Shown here: positions 9,155 to 18,347 of the stretch, piece by piece
How the letters are laid out: the number at the start of each line of letters is the position of its first letter
Position numbering within the stretch: the stretch's first letter is position 1
Source of the DNA: CAWGCE01 sp964480915
Lineage (GTDB): Bacteria; Planctomycetota; Planctomycetia; Pirellulales; Pirellulaceae
Length of the DNA: 64,000 nucleotides
Direction of reading: 5' to 3'
NCBI GenBank assembly: GCA_964480915.1
Contig: CAYZRS010000024.1
Location: forward strand, 1 to 64,000
Program-made: the position numbers and the translations under genes
Notes under the pieces: model-generated
Told to the model about the DNA's origin: nothing
The model's input: the letters and a program-made list of their open reading frames with translations, nothing else
Database searches by the model: none

Positions 9155-9296
9155 GAATCGGCAGACCGTCAGCGGCAGTTGGGCGGGTTTTCAGTGGGAC
9201 GATTGTGCATCATAGTTGGCTGACTGAGTTGTCGAACAGTGCCGTCTGTCGATTCGCCCAGGACTGGCGATTCGACGCACCCAAGGAACAAACGTC

Positions 9297-9803
9297 ATGT
9301 CAAATATCCGATTAGAATTGGCTCGCGAACAAATCGCTTTTGCACGCCGCTACACGACCGAACTGATCGAATCGGTGCCGACCGAACATTGGTTTCAGAT
9401 CTCCGATTCGTTTCCGACCCATATTGCCTGGCAAGTGGGGCACCTTGCGATGGCTCAGTACGGTCTGACGATCATGCGAATCCGCGGCCGTGAGCCAGAG
9501 GATGAAGCGCTGATCCCCAAAGACTTCATCCGCAAATTCAAAAAAGGCTCGACGCCCACCGCCAGCGCCGAAGACTACCCGACACCCGCCGTGATCCGTG
9601 CCACATTCGACGCGGTGCACGAAGCGTCGCTCGCGGCGATGGCCGGCTATCAAGAGGCCGATCTTGAGGAATCGCTGCCCGCGCCGACTGCCGTCTACGA
9701 GAACAAGTTGGGCTCGCTGTTCATGTGCTCGGCACACGAAATGGTGCACGCCGGCCAAATCGGACTGCTGCGACGCATGATCGGCTTAGAGCCGGTGCGT
9801 TAG
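9297..9803 (+). CDS. DinB-family protein
   Basis: 168 residues forming a four-helix bundle of the DinB/YfiT type. The putative metal-binding histidines appear as HIAWQVGHLAMAQ in the first half and HEMVHAGQIGLLRR at the end, matching the family pattern H...HxxxHxGQ. Members are thiol-dependent transferases or detoxification proteins, and the substrate cannot be read from sequence. The start is at ATG 9297. The 3' end overlaps the end of fhcB by 18 bases in convergent orientation. Confidence 0.8.
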   Translation: MSNIRLELAREQIAFARRYTTELIESVPTEHWFQISDSFPTHIAWQVGHLAMAQYGLTIMRIRGREPEDEALIPKDFIRKFKKGSTPTASAEDYPTPAVIRATFDAVHEASLAAMAGYQEADLEESLPAPTAVYENKLGSLFMCSAHEMVHAGQIGLLRRMIGLEPVR

Positions 9804-11102
9804 CGCGTCGGCGGCGATGCGATCGTTTAGCCGGGACAGCACCCAGGCGGCGGTCGGTAGCGTCGGGTCGAGGTTGGCGCGCACAGGAAGCGGCACGCCG
9901 TCCAATCGATAAGCGGTCTCGCCCGCTTCGCCGCCAGGTCGACCGACGAAAAAGGCGACCTCGGCATGCCGAGTCGTTTCCGTTGCCTGCCAGTCGATCG
10001 CGATGAGGGAAGACTTTTTCAAATGAGTCGTCGCGGCAGGCGTTGCTTGGTCCAACGGATTGCAAGCAACGGCCAGCGTGAGGTCGACTTCGTTTCGTTC
10101 CCACAATTTTTCAGCTTGGAATTCATGAGGGCTATATTCAGGATAGCCAGCGGCGAAATTGATTCCGAACGGATAGCCGGTCGACCAAGTGGCAACTTGG
10201 ACGGCGCCGTTGACATTGGCAGGGCCGCTCATGGCCAGGCAGACGAACCTTGTCTGTTCATTCAGCTGCCTCACGAAGCGAAACAGCAATTCGAAATTGT
10301 GCGACGTCTGAAGTGAGCCATCGAACAGCAGTGAGCCATATTTTGCGGACTTCATTCGGTCCAAAAGGCGTTGCCAGAATTCGATGGTCTGTCCGGTCCG
10401 AGCTTCCACCGCTTGAACGTCGCTACGCTTGTCACTTAGGAGCATCAAGAGAACTGCCAGCGTGTCGGCGAATTGGGACGGCGCCAATTCGATCAGATCA
10501 GCGTCGGGCAGATGTCGTTTGCCAATCTCAATGACTTTTGCGTTTCGGAACAGTCGAGCGGCCGCTCGCGGATGTGAACTCGTCAGATCGCCACACCACA
10601 CGATTGCCAAATCGGAGCGATTTCCGATTTCGCCAAACGTTGCCGAGACCAATCCTTGGCGTGATTTGGCGATCGTGGCGGTGCGGAAGGCGGCGTCGGT
10701 TTCCAGGTCGAGTACCGCTCCCAGCCGATCGGCCAGTTGGACCGCAGCTCGCTGCGCGGGCGTTGTCGTGCGACTGAGCCCATAGACAAGTGGCGCTTGG
10801 GATTGGCGCAGCAGTTCAGCGGCCCGTTCGAGCCCCGCTTCGACTGGCGCAGCTTGACCATCGACGATGCACTGCGGCACGTCGGGGAGTGGCTGAAACC
10901 AGGCGGCTCCCAAGGAACAATCGTCAGTCGCGAAAACCTGTTCGTCACCAACGGCGGGTCGGGCAACGATGTCATCGCATAGACAGCCGCAACCCAAGCA
11001 GACAAGATCTCGCTTGATCGCGCGGTCTGGGGAATGTGGTTCGGAATGGTTGGCATTTGCATTGCTACTTGCATTGCCCGCATGGGAATTCGGTGGACTC
11101 AT
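9786..11102 (-). CDS. fhcB: Formylmethanofuran dehydrogenase/formyltransferase-hydrolase subunit B
   Basis: 438 residues from ATG 11102 (MSPPNSHAG); a further-upstream in-frame start would add 15 residues. The N-terminus carries a dense cysteine cluster CLGCGCLCDD (C-x2-C-x-C-x-C followed by two Asp), as at the start of FwdB/FhcB. The rest resembles the molybdopterin-oxidoreductase fold (WCGDLTSSHPRAAARLF, IDWQATETTRHAEVAFF). In characterised methylotroph Fhc this subunit is non-redox. A MobA-like gene close by makes cofactor content worth testing here. It is the first of the three fhc genes on the minus strand. Confidence 0.87.
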   Translation of the reverse strand: MSPPNSHAGNASSNANANHSEPHSPDRAIKRDLVCLGCGCLCDDIVARPAVGDEQVFATDDCSLGAAWFQPLPDVPQCIVDGQAAPVEAGLERAAELLRQSQAPLVYGLSRTTTPAQRAAVQLADRLGAVLDLETDAAFRTATIAKSRQGLVSATFGEIGNRSDLAIVWCGDLTSSHPRAAARLFRNAKVIEIGKRHLPDADLIELAPSQFADTLAVLLMLLSDKRSDVQAVEARTGQTIEFWQRLLDRMKSAKYGSLLFDGSLQTSHNFELLFRFVRQLNEQTRFVCLAMSGPANVNGAVQVATWSTGYPFGINFAAGYPEYSPHEFQAEKLWERNEVDLTLAVACNPLDQATPAATTHLKKSSLIAIDWQATETTRHAEVAFFVGRPGGEAGETAYRLDGVPLPVRANLDPTLPTAAWVLSRLNDRIAADALTHRL

Positions 11103-11205
11103 AGGCGAACCGGTGTGAAGGTCAAATTTGGATGACCCATTTTGCAACGTTGTGATACGATAGAGAGTACGGGGATTATTCGCTTTTCGGTATAGGAGTT
11201 GTCGG

Positions 11206-13317
11206 TTGAGACATCAAACTTTTTCCGTCTTCGTTCTGCTGCTTTTGTCTCCGTCGATCTTGCACGCTGCGCCTCCAACACTTCCAGGCTGGAACGTTAA
11301 TTGGTTTGATGAATTTGATGGTACGAGCATCAATACGACCCTGTGGGACGTGATCAATACTACAAACACGACCAACAATTCGCTGCAAGCTTATCTGCCG
11401 TCGCAGGTCACCGTCAGTGGAGGCAACCTCGTGATAACGGCGACCGATCAGCCATTCGGCGGGCTCCCTTATCGCTCAGGCCAAGTCATCAGTCGAGCCA
11501 GTCGACGCCATGGCAAATGGGAAGTGCGCGCCAAACTGCCGACCTCGCAAGGGCAGTGGCCCGCCATTTGGTTGTTACCTGACGCTGGCGTGAACCCTTG
11601 GCCCAGCCAAGGTGAAATTGACATCATGGAAAATCGCGGTAACGAGCCTTTCAAGACAAGCAGCGCATTTCACTACGGTACCAACCCTCCTTTCAATCAC
11701 AATTTCGTTTACGCCGAACATGAAGCCCAAGTGGCAGGGACGGCCAACAATTTCCACAACGATTTTCATACCTATGGTGTCGAGTGGAGTTCGGACGTGC
11801 TGCGGTTTTTCGTCGACGGCGTGAATTATTACAACGTTCACGACGCCGACGTGGGTGGCTTTCTCAGCAGTCAAACTGCCGGTATGGAAACGGTCATTAA
11901 CAATGCCATCGGCGGTAACTTTCTGCCTAATCCTGATGCGAGCACGGTTTGGCCTCAAGAGATGCTGATCGACTACGTTCACATGTACTCTCCCAGCGGC
12001 GCGGCCGACAATCGTCTGTTGGAAAACGGATCCTTTGATGGCACGGCGAATCCTGATCATTCACCACTGGCTGGCTGGACGACTTTCGGTACCCAAAACT
12101 TCGGGAACGTTTCGCCACACAACGAAGCGGTCCGCTCGGGCTCTCACTCGTTGAAACTTTTCGGCCAATTCAACGGGAGTACCAATTACTCGGGAGTGGA
12201 ACAGGGTGTCACCATCACCGCTGGTGAGGAGGTCCGCGCCATCGTCCATGATTACATTCGCAGTGCCGATTCCATTGCCGGAACGTCGAATCAGGTCACG
12301 CTGAACATTGACTACTACAGCAAGAAACACGGGAAATATGGCTCTCCCGATTACATCTCTACGGAATCGATCACGATTGCCGACGGCTCGACGGCGCAAG
12401 ATACGTGGCTTGCTCACGAACTGCGAAGTACCGCGCCGGCCGGCGCGGTCGAAGCACGGATGGCCATCGCGTTTGTGCAGCCCAATGGACAGGGAGGAGC
12501 GGTCCATTTTGATGACATTGCGTTCGGTAAACGGGGCGGCAATACCCTGGTTTGGGATGAAACGGGGAATGGGATCTGGAACACGAGTCGGTGGAATGGG
12601 ACCGGTCCCGATTTTCCGGTCGATTTTGATCGAGCCGTGATCCGCACCGATCGCGTTGGGGTGGTTGGAAGTCAGGCCGCTTTTGAAACGGTTGTCGAAA
12701 GTGGTGAATTGCTGATCGCTGGTCAGCTGACATCCGATGTCACTGTCGCTGCGGCTGGCACGATTGTGAATCGAGGCACGATCACGGGTGACTTGGCTGT
12801 TGAGGGATCGGTCGCCATCGAATCGGTCGATACATTGACGGTCAATGGCGTTGTCGATCTGACACAGGCCGATCTGCTTATTGGCGATGCCTATGCGCAA
12901 ACGCGCGGGACCTATACGGGAAATTTTTCCGTCATGGAAGCGAATCAGATCGTCGGCACGCTTCCGTTAAGTAGTGGCGATCACCTGGGTGATGGGTTGT
13001 TCTTAGAATCGTTATTGCAAGTCGGCCAATTTGTGGTGGCCGATCTTTATTCTGCAATTCCCGGTGATGCGAACGGTGATGGCGTAAACAACGGCGCCGA
13101 TTTCATCATCTGGAATAATTTTAAATTCACCACCGGCACCGATTGGACCTCTGGCGATTTCAATGGGGATGGCGTGACGAACGGCGCCGACTTCATCATT
13201 TGGAATAACTTCAAATTCACGACGGCCGATCGCCTGCCGGCAGCTGTTCCCGAGCCGCAGCCGATTCTGTGGGCCGTGTTGGCGTTTTTCTGCCTTGGCG
13301 CTCGGCGAGCATACTAA
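11206..13317 (+). CDS. Secreted GH16 glycanase with dockerin-like repeats and PEP-CTERM-like tail
   Basis: 703 residues from TTG 11206, with AGGAG a suitable distance upstream and a signal peptide at once (FSVFVLLLLSPSILHA). The GH16 domain (about 25-265) has the catalytic motif GEIDIMENRG (nucleophile and acid/base in E-x-D-x-x-E), laminarinase-like. A jelly-roll/CBM-like module (about 270-415), a repetitive beta-rich linker, two dockerin-like Ca-binding repeats (about 620-680: GDANGDGVNNGADFIIWNN, GDFNGDGVTNGADFIIWNN) and a tail with VPEPQ plus hydrophobic segment and Arg (PEP-CTERM-like) follow. A paralogue lies at 51735-53555. It probably degrades beta-glucan of algal origin; the exact substrate is inferred. 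Confidence 0.9.
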   Translation: MRHQTFSVFVLLLLSPSILHAAPPTLPGWNVNWFDEFDGTSINTTLWDVINTTNTTNNSLQAYLPSQVTVSGGNLVITATDQPFGGLPYRSGQVISRASRRHGKWEVRAKLPTSQGQWPAIWLLPDAGVNPWPSQGEIDIMENRGNEPFKTSSAFHYGTNPPFNHNFVYAEHEAQVAGTANNFHNDFHTYGVEWSSDVLRFFVDGVNYYNVHDADVGGFLSSQTAGMETVINNAIGGNFLPNPDASTVWPQEMLIDYVHMYSPSGAADNRLLENGSFDGTANPDHSPLAGWTTFGTQNFGNVSPHNEAVRSGSHSLKLFGQFNGSTNYSGVEQGVTITAGEEVRAIVHDYIRSADSIAGTSNQVTLNIDYYSKKHGKYGSPDYISTESITIADGSTAQDTWLAHELRSTAPAGAVEARMAIAFVQPNGQGGAVHFDDIAFGKRGGNTLVWDETGNGIWNTSRWNGTGPDFPVDFDRAVIRTDRVGVVGSQAAFETVVESGELLIAGQLTSDVTVAAAGTIVNRGTITGDLAVEGSVAIESVDTLTVNGVVDLTQADLLIGDAYAQTRGTYTGNFSVMEANQIVGTLPLSSGDHLGDGLFLESLLQVGQFVVADLYSAIPGDANGDGVNNGADFIIWNNFKFTTGTDWTSGDFNGDGVTNGADFIIWNNFKFTTADRLPAAVPEPQPILWAVLAFFCLGARRAY

Positions 13318-13534
13318 ACAAGTGATCGCTCCTTCCAGCGCAGGTTGCTAGCGACTGTGCAATTTGCATTGGTGCCGGAAACGGCCAAGCCATTCTGTTC
13401 GCGGCGCAAATTGAGGTTTCTCTTTGTCCGCCGCAATCGTGGGCAGCGGGCTCGGAAACTGTCGTTGACGATGCCGAAATCGAGTGCGTAACCTTCCGGT
13501 TTGTTTCCAGCTGGCTGTACGAAGGAATGCTCAC

Positions 13535-14506
13535 TTGAGAATTGGTTGGGTCGGGTTTCATGAAGAAGGTGTGCGGGCGCTTCGCGCGGTCGTGGAAGCG
13601 GGACATGAAGTGGTGGGCGTATTGACGTTGCGACCCAAGTTGGCGAAACGTCGTTCGGCGGCGACCGACTATGGGCCTCTCTGCGAAGCGCTGGGGATTC
13701 CGGTCTTCTACGTCAAGAACATCAACGATTTGGAATCGGTTGCCGAATTGCGCCGGTTGGACCTGGATCTGTGTGTCGTCTTGGGTTGGAGCCAGATCTT
13801 ACGTCGCGAGGCGTTGGCGTGTGCTCGCTTGGGAACGGTGGGCGCTCATGCCTCGTACTTGCCGCATAACCGAGGCAGCGCTCCGGTGAATTGGGCGATT
13901 CTTCGTGGTGAGTCTAGAACTGGCAATACGCTGATGTGGCTTTCAGAAGGCGTTGATGAAGGGCAGATCGTGGCCCAACGCGCTTTTCCGATCACGCCAT
14001 TCGATACCTGCGCTTCCGTCTACGAAAAGGTCGCAGCGACCAACGGCGAAATGGTGCTCGAACTGATTCAAAAATTGGAACAAGGCGAGCGTCCCGCGAC
14101 TCCTCAGCCGCCCACGAGGGAAACCATTTTACCCCGTCGTCGTCCGGAAGATGGAGAGATCGACTGGAGCCTGCCGGCTCGCGAAATCTACGACTTCATT
14201 CGCGGGCTGACTCGGCCTTATCCGGGTGCCTACAGTTTTCGCGCAGGTGAGAAGCTAACCGTTTGGAAAGTGGCGTTACTTCCTTCGCGAGAGGATTCCT
14301 GGAAAACGGGCCAAGTCGTCGGTCCGGCGCTCAGTCCAGAACAAAACGCTTGTGGGCAAGTCGTTCAGGCGATCGGAGGTCGTCTGCTGCTGCTAGAGAT
14401 CGAAGACGAGCAGGGGCAAGTTCTCGCGGGCCAGGCGTTGGCCAGCAAGCAGTGGCACGGCACTCAATTTCTATCGAGCGGTACGGCCAAGCGAGTGGCC
14501 GCTTAA
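13535..14506 (+). CDS. Formyltransferase-family protein, probably acting on an amino-sugar nucleotide
   Basis: 323 residues from TTG 13535, chosen because GAAGGA sits 8 bases upstream and MRIGWVGFHEEG starts the fold. The N-terminal formyltransferase domain shows GAHASYLPHNRG and a later GVDEGQIVAQ. A C-terminal Fmt/ArnA-like domain follows (DGEIDWSLPAREIYDFIRG). His105 and Asp141 match the catalytic His and Asp of Fmt/ArnA. The position of the catalytic Asn (ArnA N102) is Gly103. It is followed by a PIG-L deacetylase and a sugar-phosphate transferase, so a glycan role is more likely than initiator-tRNA formylation. Confidence 0.75.
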   Translation: MRIGWVGFHEEGVRALRAVVEAGHEVVGVLTLRPKLAKRRSAATDYGPLCEALGIPVFYVKNINDLESVAELRRLDLDLCVVLGWSQILRREALACARLGTVGAHASYLPHNRGSAPVNWAILRGESRTGNTLMWLSEGVDEGQIVAQRAFPITPFDTCASVYEKVAATNGEMVLELIQKLEQGERPATPQPPTRETILPRRRPEDGEIDWSLPAREIYDFIRGLTRPYPGAYSFRAGEKLTVWKVALLPSREDSWKTGQVVGPALSPEQNACGQVVQAIGGRLLLLEIEDEQGQVLAGQALASKQWHGTQFLSSGTAKRVAA

Positions 14507-14549
14507 CACGCCTCAATGGCAAACCACGCAACGATGAAAGAACGTTTCC

Positions 14550-15227
14550 ATGGCGAGTAAACGAATCCTGGTCATTGCCGCTCATCCTGACGATGAGTTG
14601 CTCGGTTGTGGTGGCACCGTTGCCCTGCACGCGGCGCAAGGCGACGAAGTCACCTCGGTGATTGTTTGCGAAGGCGAGTCGCTCCGCTACGGTGAAGATG
14701 GCGTCGGGCAATCAGATCACATTCTTGCTGCGGCGAAGGCATTGGGCGTACAGGATGTGCGTACGCTGCGATTTGCCGATCAACGGCTCGATACGGTGAC
14801 GCTGACCGACATCATTGGTGCGCTGGAGACCGTGGTGCGCGAAGTTCAGCCACAGATCATCTACACCCAGTATGGCGGCGACGTGAATCGGGATCATCAC
14901 CTGCTGTTTGAAGCGATGTTGGTGGCGACGCGGCCCACTGAAGAGTTCATCGAAGCGGTCTACGCGTTCGATACGGCCAGTAGTACCGAGTGGGCCTATC
15001 CGCGCACATTCACTCCCGATCTTTGGGTCGATATCAGCGCGACGTTGCAGGCGAAGCTAGACGCGATGAACTGTTACAAGAGCGAGCTGCGAGACTATCC
15101 TCATCCGCGTTCCTTAGAAGCTTTGAAGAATCGGGCCGCTGCTTGGGGCAACCAGTGCTGCATGGAGTATGCAGAAGTATTCATGACCGTCAGAAGGGTG
15201 CTGCGAAATGGCCAAACGCCTCTTTGA
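14550..15227 (+). CDS. PIG-L-family N-deacetylase
   Basis: 225 residues starting MASKRILVIAAHPDDELLGCGG. The AHPDDE motif holds the zinc His and the catalytic Asp, and GGDVNRDHHLL supplies the third zinc ligand. The family removes acetyl groups from GlcNAc-like moieties (for example GlcNAc-PI or BshB-type substrates). It lies 43 bases after the formyltransferase and overlaps the next gene by 20 bases, so it is in an operon. The context suggests deacetylation of a nucleotide- or lipid-linked amino sugar. Confidence 0.87.
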   Translation: MASKRILVIAAHPDDELLGCGGTVALHAAQGDEVTSVIVCEGESLRYGEDGVGQSDHILAAAKALGVQDVRTLRFADQRLDTVTLTDIIGALETVVREVQPQIIYTQYGGDVNRDHHLLFEAMLVATRPTEEFIEAVYAFDTASSTEWAYPRTFTPDLWVDISATLQAKLDAMNCYKSELRDYPHPRSLEALKNRAAAWGNQCCMEYAEVFMTVRRVLRNGQTPL

Positions 15228-15888
15228 TATCTTGGCGTCCGTTGTCGGACTCATCCTTTTCGGTCCCGTCATCCTGATCGCGGCGATCGGTGTGCGCTGG
15301 TCGAGTGATGGGCCAGCCTTCTATTGTCCGGCCCGGGCCGGTCTCGGAGGGAAACCTTTCACGCTCTACAAACTAAGAACGATGCATCTGGGCGGCGGCA
15401 GCCGGATCACGGCTGCTGGCGATCAGCGAGTCTTCACTTGGGGCCGCATCTTGCGAAAAACAAAAGTGGATGAATTGCCTCAGCTATGGAACATTCTGCG
15501 CGGCGATATGTCGTTCGTCGGTCCGCGGCCGGAAGATACGGAGATTGTGGCGACTGCCTACGGGCGTTTAGGGCATGCGTCGTTGACCGTGCGGCCAGGC
15601 CTTGCCGGTGTGAGCAGCCTTTACAACTACACGCACGGCGAACAACTGCTGGATGCGTGGGGCGGCGATACCGAACTGGCATATAAGGAACGGCTGTTGC
15701 CGGTGAAATTGGCGCTGGAAGCGGTCTACATTCGCCGCGCGTCGTTGGCCTACGACATCCGCCTCGTCTTGCGGACGGTGGCGACGCTGTTCTGGATGTT
15801 GACCGGTCGGACCGAGTTTCCCGAACCGCCTGAAATGGGCGTGGCGAACGAATTGCTAAAGGTGGCGACCTCTCAGCGAGCCGCCTAG
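15208..15888 (+). CDS. Undecaprenyl-phosphate sugar-1-phosphate transferase (PglC/WcaJ-type catalytic domain)
   Basis: 226 residues. It begins with one hydrophobic segment (LASVVGLILFGPVILIAAIG), then shows the bacterial sugar transferase block: LYKLRTM, GDQRVFTWGRILRKTKVDELPQ, LWNILRGDMSFVGPRPED. This is the short monotopic PglC-like form, without the extra N-terminal membrane domain of WcaJ. It starts glycan assembly by moving a phosphosugar onto undecaprenyl phosphate. It overlaps the PIG-L gene by 20 bases, so translation is likely coupled. Confidence 0.9.
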   Translation: MAKRLFDILASVVGLILFGPVILIAAIGVRWSSDGPAFYCPARAGLGGKPFTLYKLRTMHLGGGSRITAAGDQRVFTWGRILRKTKVDELPQLWNILRGDMSFVGPRPEDTEIVATAYGRLGHASLTVRPGLAGVSSLYNYTHGEQLLDAWGGDTELAYKERLLPVKLALEAVYIRRASLAYDIRLVLRTVATLFWMLTGRTEFPEPPEMGVANELLKVATSQRAA

Positions 15889-15962
15889 ACGCTGCTGGCG
15901 TTGTTGACGCCGCCGGCAGGCGGTACTCCAAGCACGCTACCTGCCACAGCCAGACCTTCAAG

Positions 15963-16733
15963 CTAACTGCTAAGGTTGTCCCAGATGTCTTCGACTTCTT
16001 TTTTGAGTCGGGCAACCTCTTGACGCAGTTCTTCGACTTCGGCGCGCAGACCAGCATCGGTATTGGAAGTGGAGCTTGTGGCAACGTTCGTCGAACTGGC
16101 AGCAGCTGCCGGGGGTGTTGGCGTCGCTGAACGACTGGCGGCCGGTGCCGAAGGGGCCGCGGCAGTTTCCGCACCGGTAGCGGCATGCGTCGATTTTACC
16201 TTATCCATTTCCGATTCGAGGAACAGCGTGTGCGTGACGATTTGGCCGCGACCGGGCGGGCTCAGCGACGCGACCAGCTTCTTTTCCATGAGCGAGCTCA
16301 GCACCGGTCGCAAGGCGGACACATCAGGAAGCGTCGATCCGGCCATGCGTGCGGCGCGTCCGCGGAGTTCGCCGACCGTTTGAGCGCCTCGCAGCATTAA
16401 TTCGGCCATCACGGCCAACTCGGTCCCGTCGACTCCAAGCCAGTCTTTCATGTAGTGCCGGTATTTGACGACGCGCCCATCACCATGGACTTCACCGACC
16501 GCTCCCCAAGTTCTCAGCTCTTCCAAGGCGTCTTCCGCATCTTCGGGCGTGAGATCCATTTTGGGGCTGCGGTTGCTTTTTTGGTTGCTGCCCGTGATGA
16601 CGCCATTGAGCGACAATGGGTAGCCGTTCGGGGTCGTTTTTGCTTTTTCTACGAGGACCCCCAAAACGCGTCGATGAATCTTCGGAATGGGCTTCCACTT
16701 AGGCTCGGTGGTCTGTTGGTCGTCGTTTTCCAT
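15963..16733 (-). CDS. YceH-like (DUF480) winged-helix protein with C-terminal coiled coil
   Basis: 256 residues, against about 215 for E. coli YceH. The DUF480 part (about 1-165) reads PIPKIHRRVLGVLVEKAKTT, a classic family start, followed by GSNQKSNRSP and a second wing region with ELMLRGAQTVGELRGRA. A low-complexity Ala/Pro/Ser/Thr linker follows, then a short coiled coil (AEVEELRQEVARLKKEVEDIW). YceH function is unsettled, and a regulatory role is assumed from the fold. It is divergent from the M48 protease gene. Confidence 0.88.
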   Translation of the reverse strand: MENDDQQTTEPKWKPIPKIHRRVLGVLVEKAKTTPNGYPLSLNGVITGSNQKSNRSPKMDLTPEDAEDALEELRTWGAVGEVHGDGRVVKYRHYMKDWLGVDGTELAVMAELMLRGAQTVGELRGRAARMAGSTLPDVSALRPVLSSLMEKKLVASLSPPGRGQIVTHTLFLESEMDKVKSTHAATGAETAAAPSAPAASRSATPTPPAAAASSTNVATSSTSNTDAGLRAEVEELRQEVARLKKEVEDIWDNLSS

Positions 16734-16964
16734 GGGAGGCCTTCAGGTCGAAAGGGTGCCAGCGAGCCAGCAATCTACGACGTGCGCCGGTCGGTAACAA
16801 GTCACATTATCAGGCTAGGTTTTGCGGTCGATAGAGCCGATTTGGCCGTCCGTTGGCTGGGAAGTGAATTCTGAAATCCGCTAGCAGCCGATCGCCCTTG
16901 TCGCCCGAATTGCACGCTTGGTACTTTCTGCGACCTTCCCAACCGTCTCCGAGTTACCTATTGG

Positions 16965-18059
16965 ATGGAGCGTCGCAAGTTGTGCTCTGCAAGAACTAAT
17001 CGATCGATTCGCTTTTGGCTCTTGGGCTTTGTCTGGTTCAGCATCATCGGCTGCGCGACGACGCCCATGACGAATCGAAGGCAGTTGCTTCTCGTGCCGG
17101 AGTCCCAGGAAATCACGATGGGGCTCGATTCATTCAACCAAATGTTGTCAAGCGAACAGTCCTCTACGAATCAGGCCTGGATCGAGATGGTCAACCGAGT
17201 CGGTCAGCGGCTGGCGGCAGCCGCCGAGCGGCCCGATTATGAGTGGGAGTTTCGCGTCATTCAGTCGGCACAGCAGAATGCGTTCTGTTTGCCGGGTGGC
17301 AAAGTGGCTATCTACGAGGGAATTTTGCCCGTCTGTCAAAGCGAAGCCGGGTTGGCTGTCGTGATGGCGCACGAGGTGGCTCACGCGCTGGCCCGGCATG
17401 GGGGCGAACGGATGTCCCAGTCTTACGTCGTCGACGGGATGGGGCGAGCGCTCAGCTATTTGAATCAAACACAGCAAGTTGTCACGCAGGAGCAGTTGAG
17501 CCGCGCTTACGGCATTGCGAGCGAGTACGGATTTGTTTTGCCCTACAGTCGCAAGCACGAATCGGAAGCGGACCACATGGGCATCTTGCTCATGGCCAAG
17601 GCTGGCTACGACCCGCGCGAGGCGCCCCGATTTTGGCAGCGATTTGGCCAAGTTAAAACTGGCAGCCAACCTGAGTTCTTATCGACTCATCCCAATGATG
17701 AACGTCGAGCTGCCGATTTGCTTGAGCTATTGCCAGAAGCGATGGCCGTTTATCAACGATCGCCTCAGTTGGGGCTGGGAGGCATGATTGATTTTCCCAG
17801 CGGTGCAGCGTCTGCAAGTCCGCCAAGCGGCCCCCGGACGACGTCGCTCGTTGCCAATCCAGATTCCGCAGATTCCGCAGGAGCGGCAAGCCAAAAAGTT
17901 GCCGCACCATTCAGCCTGCTCGATCTACCGCCGTCTCAAGAGACGGTGGCAACAAATGCAACTCAGGGCGCCGATCAGCCGATCGCCCGGCAGCCGGCAG
18001 CCGAGAGCATGCTGGCTCCAATGGGAACGCAAAATCCACTCCGCGGCACGGCCCCGTAG
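16965..18059 (+). CDS. M48-family zinc metalloprotease, lipoprotein
   Basis: 364 residues. A signal peptide ends in a lipobox-like FSIIGC (Cys30), so membrane anchoring by lipid is likely. The zinc motif HEVAH lies near residues 135-139 and the third ligand in HESEADHMG near 200, followed by LSTHPNDERR. This matches the BepA/LoiP-like M48C group of periplasmic proteases that handle misfolded outer-membrane proteins. The C-terminal 100 residues are a Pro/Ser/Ala-rich tail without motif. The start at ATG 16965 is taken for the basic N-terminus before the hydrophobic stretch. Confidence 0.88.
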   Translation: MERRKLCSARTNRSIRFWLLGFVWFSIIGCATTPMTNRRQLLLVPESQEITMGLDSFNQMLSSEQSSTNQAWIEMVNRVGQRLAAAAERPDYEWEFRVIQSAQQNAFCLPGGKVAIYEGILPVCQSEAGLAVVMAHEVAHALARHGGERMSQSYVVDGMGRALSYLNQTQQVVTQEQLSRAYGIASEYGFVLPYSRKHESEADHMGILLMAKAGYDPREAPRFWQRFGQVKTGSQPEFLSTHPNDERRAADLLELLPEAMAVYQRSPQLGLGGMIDFPSGAASASPPSGPRTTSLVANPDSADSAGAASQKVAAPFSLLDLPPSQETVATNATQGADQPIARQPAAESMLAPMGTQNPLRGTAP

Positions 18060-18347
18060 CGTCAAATCTCGACGAACGCGCCAAGAAAGTCACCAGCCCC
18101 CCCAGTTTGGCAACCCTTGTCGATTAGGGTCTTGCCGCAGGCCTCGCAGTCTGTGCGTGGGGCGCGTCGCTTTTGTTACACAACTTTTACACGTTCTGGG
18201 CCTTCTGAAACCGCTATTTTTCGGCGAAGCTCGTACAATTTCGAGCTTGAGTCGCGATCGTTTTGAACTTTCCACTACTGACTTGCTGACAACAAAGGCA
18301 GGAGCCAGTAGTTGAGCCTGTAGGCCTTATTTTTGGCGGAGATGATT

